Below are positions 14,030 through 15,370 of a stretch of 15,370 bases of DNA, one piece after another (position 1 is the stretch's first letter; each line of letters opens with the position of its first letter). A program made the position numbers and the translations under genes. Origin of the DNA: Kiritimatiellia bacterium (GTDB lineage: Bacteria; Verrucomicrobiota; Kiritimatiellia; RFP12; DVOR01); contig JAFTHG010000268.1 in NCBI GenBank assembly GCA_017457555.1, positions 1-15,370 of the forward strand. The letters are read 5' to 3'. Under the pieces are notes generated by a model. It saw nothing but the letters and a program-made list of their open reading frames with translations. It ran no database searches and was not told where the DNA came from.

Positions 14030-15265
14030 TTATCGGCTCCAGGCCGGGTTCAACCACGTCCCCCGCCCAGAGAAAGGTTTGTAGGGTTCTTCGCCCTTTT
14101 CAGCCGCATCCAACACCCAAATGGATGTTTCACGGCCCTGCGTCCGAGCCGTCACCACATGGCGACCATCCGGTGCCCAAGACGGCGACTCGTATTGTTC
14201 GTTCACCGGCGTCAGATAACGGAGCGAGGATTCACCTTTGTTGGGATCCATTATCGCAATCCGGTACGGTGCGCCACGACGTGTGGCAAAGACAATGCCA
14301 TTTTTGCTCCAGTCCGGTTGTACACTCTCGCCACCCTTCAACGTCAAACGGCGACTTTGAGCTGTAGCCACGTCCACGATATAAAGTTGCGGCGACCCCG
14401 AAGCATCCGAAACGTAGCAGATTTGCTTACCATCCGGAGACCAGCACGGACTGGCCTCGGCAGCCAATTTGGTACGGGTCAAACGTGTCAACTTTTTCGT
14501 GATGGCATTCATCACATAAAGTTCCGGATTACCTTGATGTGAGAGGATTATGGCCAACTGATTGGGATCTTTGGGCGATGGAACTACCCCTGTGCTGAGG
14601 CCTTTGAAATTCGCCAAGCGTTCAATAACGCCTGATTTTACGTCAGCCTTGAAGACTGCGGCATAACCCAGACGGTAACTCGTAAAATAGAGCGAACGAC
14701 CATCAGCGCCCCAGCGCGGCCCCACAATCGGTGAGCCATCCGTAGTAATACGCTTCAGATTTTGGCCATCATAATCGCAAATGTACAAATCCTGAATTGC
14801 CTGTCCCGTATGCTTTTTACCGGACTGATACACCATGGCAAAGCGACTCTGCGCAATACCCTTTTCGCCGGTTGTAGCTTGAACAATCGCATCTGCCAAT
14901 TCATGTGCATGCCGACGAGCCAATGTCGTATTCACAGCGGAGCGTTCCCAAGCAAATCGCTTGCCAGGCCACGATACAAAAAGTTTTTCGGCGACACCCG
15001 CTTCGCCCGATACCGAGCCATTCACCTTAACCTGTCCTGTCGGTGCCAAACGATACCAGCCACACCGCAAAAGGTCGTTCCGGAGTGTATTAAAGAACGT
15101 ATGTCCGGCAGTTCCGGAAGCACTCATCCCTGATAACGTCAATGATTGGCGTGAAATACCCTTAACATTAACATCAATCACCGGAGCAGCAGCAATCACC
15201 CACGGAGCCAAACCAAGCGTAAGGCAAAATGTAAGAAAAAGAGAAGAAAAATTACGCAACTTCAT
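14030..15265 (-). CDS. tolB: Tol-Pal system protein TolB
   Basis: This 411-residue periplasmic protein binds Pal and links the Tol motor to the outer membrane during cell constriction. A signal peptide (MKLRN, then a hydrophobic stretch to WVIAA) is followed by the N-terminal domain. A beta-propeller of PD40-type blades follows, visible as repeated units such as GPRWGADGRSLYFTS, SPCWSPDGKQICYVS, QPDWSKNGIVFAT and SPSWAPDGRHVV. The start at 15265 has GGTGG five bases upstream. In-frame starts at 15277 and 15307 would place extra residues before the signal peptide. tolQ, tolR and tolA would lie to the right of the window, if linked. Confidence 0.93.
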   Translation of the reverse strand: MKLRNFSSLFLTFCLTLGLAPWVIAAAPVIDVNVKGISRQSLTLSGMSASGTAGHTFFNTLRNDLLRCGWYRLAPTGQVKVNGSVSGEAGVAEKLFVSWPGKRFAWERSAVNTTLARRHAHELADAIVQATTGEKGIAQSRFAMVYQSGKKHTGQAIQDLYICDYDGQNLKRITTDGSPIVGPRWGADGRSLYFTSYRLGYAAVFKADVKSGVIERLANFKGLSTGVVPSPKDPNQLAIILSHQGNPELYVMNAITKKLTRLTRTKLAAEASPCWSPDGKQICYVSDASGSPQLYIVDVATAQSRRLTLKGGESVQPDWSKNGIVFATRRGAPYRIAIMDPNKGESSLRYLTPVNEQYESPSWAPDGRHVVTARTQGRETSIWVLDAAEKGEEPYKPFSGRGTWLNPAWSR

Positions 15266-15275
15266 AATCGCCACC

Positions 15276-15284
15276 ATTATATCA
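15276..15284 (-). promoter_or_regulatory. Possible extended -10 promoter for tolB
   Basis: On the minus strand TGATATAAT is a perfect extended -10 element (TG, one base, TATAAT). No -35 match is seen at the right spacing. Transcription would begin near 15269, only a few bases before the tolB ATG, giving an almost leaderless message without the ribosome binding site. This conflict makes the call uncertain. Confidence 0.3.
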
Positions 15285-15296
15285 TAAGTATTCCCT

Positions 15297-15370
15297 TTAT
15301 GGTGCACCCATTTTTATCTCTCCCGCTGTTCCGTGATGTGTCATAGTAATGTGCACCGAAGAAAAATCCA
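15297..15370 (-). CDS. Possible C-terminal end of an upstream gene (partial)
   Basis: One minus-strand frame is open from the window edge to a TAA at 15297-15299, giving 24 codons that end in GEIKMGAP. It stops 31 bases before tolB. A tolA/tolR-type or other gene is expected here from Tol operon order, but the fragment is too short to recognise and could be chance. Confidence 0.25.
   Translation of the reverse strand, partial: DFSSVHITMTHHGTAGEIKMGAP

Noticed and set aside
1..15370. CRISPR array, tRNA, rRNA, insertion sequence or phage genes
   Set aside because: I looked for regular repeats with spacers, cloverleaf-like segments and transposase or integrase motifs, and saw none.

Overview
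The window carries one long co-directional block of bacterial housekeeping genes, all on the minus strand and read from about 15.3 kb down to 0.63 kb, followed by a 627-base region without a convincing gene. TolB, a Pal lipoprotein, the lipoprotein signal peptidase LspA and MraY point to a diderm (Gram-negative-type) bacterium with peptidoglycan. The divergent MraY, the RdgC-like protein, the DUF4230 protein and the mixed gene order fit none of the well-known proteobacterial arrangements. A PVC-type lineage (Verrucomicrobia, Kiritimatiellae or Lentisphaerae) is my guess, held with low confidence.

Layout in order of transcription: the last codons of a possible upstream gene at the right edge; tolB and pal (cell-envelope integrity); a TatA/TatB-type protein and tatC (twin-arginine export); an RdgC-like DNA-binding protein; queE (queuosine precursor synthesis); an alpha/beta hydrolase; nth (base-excision repair); a HAD-family phosphatase; mraY (peptidoglycan lipid I synthesis); lspA (lipoprotein maturation); miaA (tRNA A37 prenylation); radC; a 45-residue basic membrane protein that is easy to miss; a DUF4230 membrane-anchored protein; rph (RNase PH); an RlmI-type rRNA methyltransferase; and a phosphomanno/phosphoglucomutase. 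An intrinsic terminator at about 498-533 closes the block.

The genes are packed very tightly. Seven junctions overlap by 1 or 4 bases (TAATG, TGATG or ATGA), which supports co-transcription and translational coupling over long stretches. Internal stem-loops lie at the two loosest gaps examined, pal-tatB and DUF4230-rph, and may separate sub-operons. The functions fall into three themes: envelope building and protein export (tolB, pal, tat, mraY, lspA, phosphohexomutase), RNA modification and maturation (queE, miaA, rph, rlmI) and DNA maintenance (rdgC-like, nth, radC).

I found no phage genes, insertion sequence, CRISPR array, tRNA or rRNA. No clearly new multi-gene system is visible. The most unusual points are the altered catalytic motifs of MraY, the small membrane protein coupled to DUF4230, the divergent RdgC-like protein, and the structured non-coding left end with a long hairpin and phased A-tracts.
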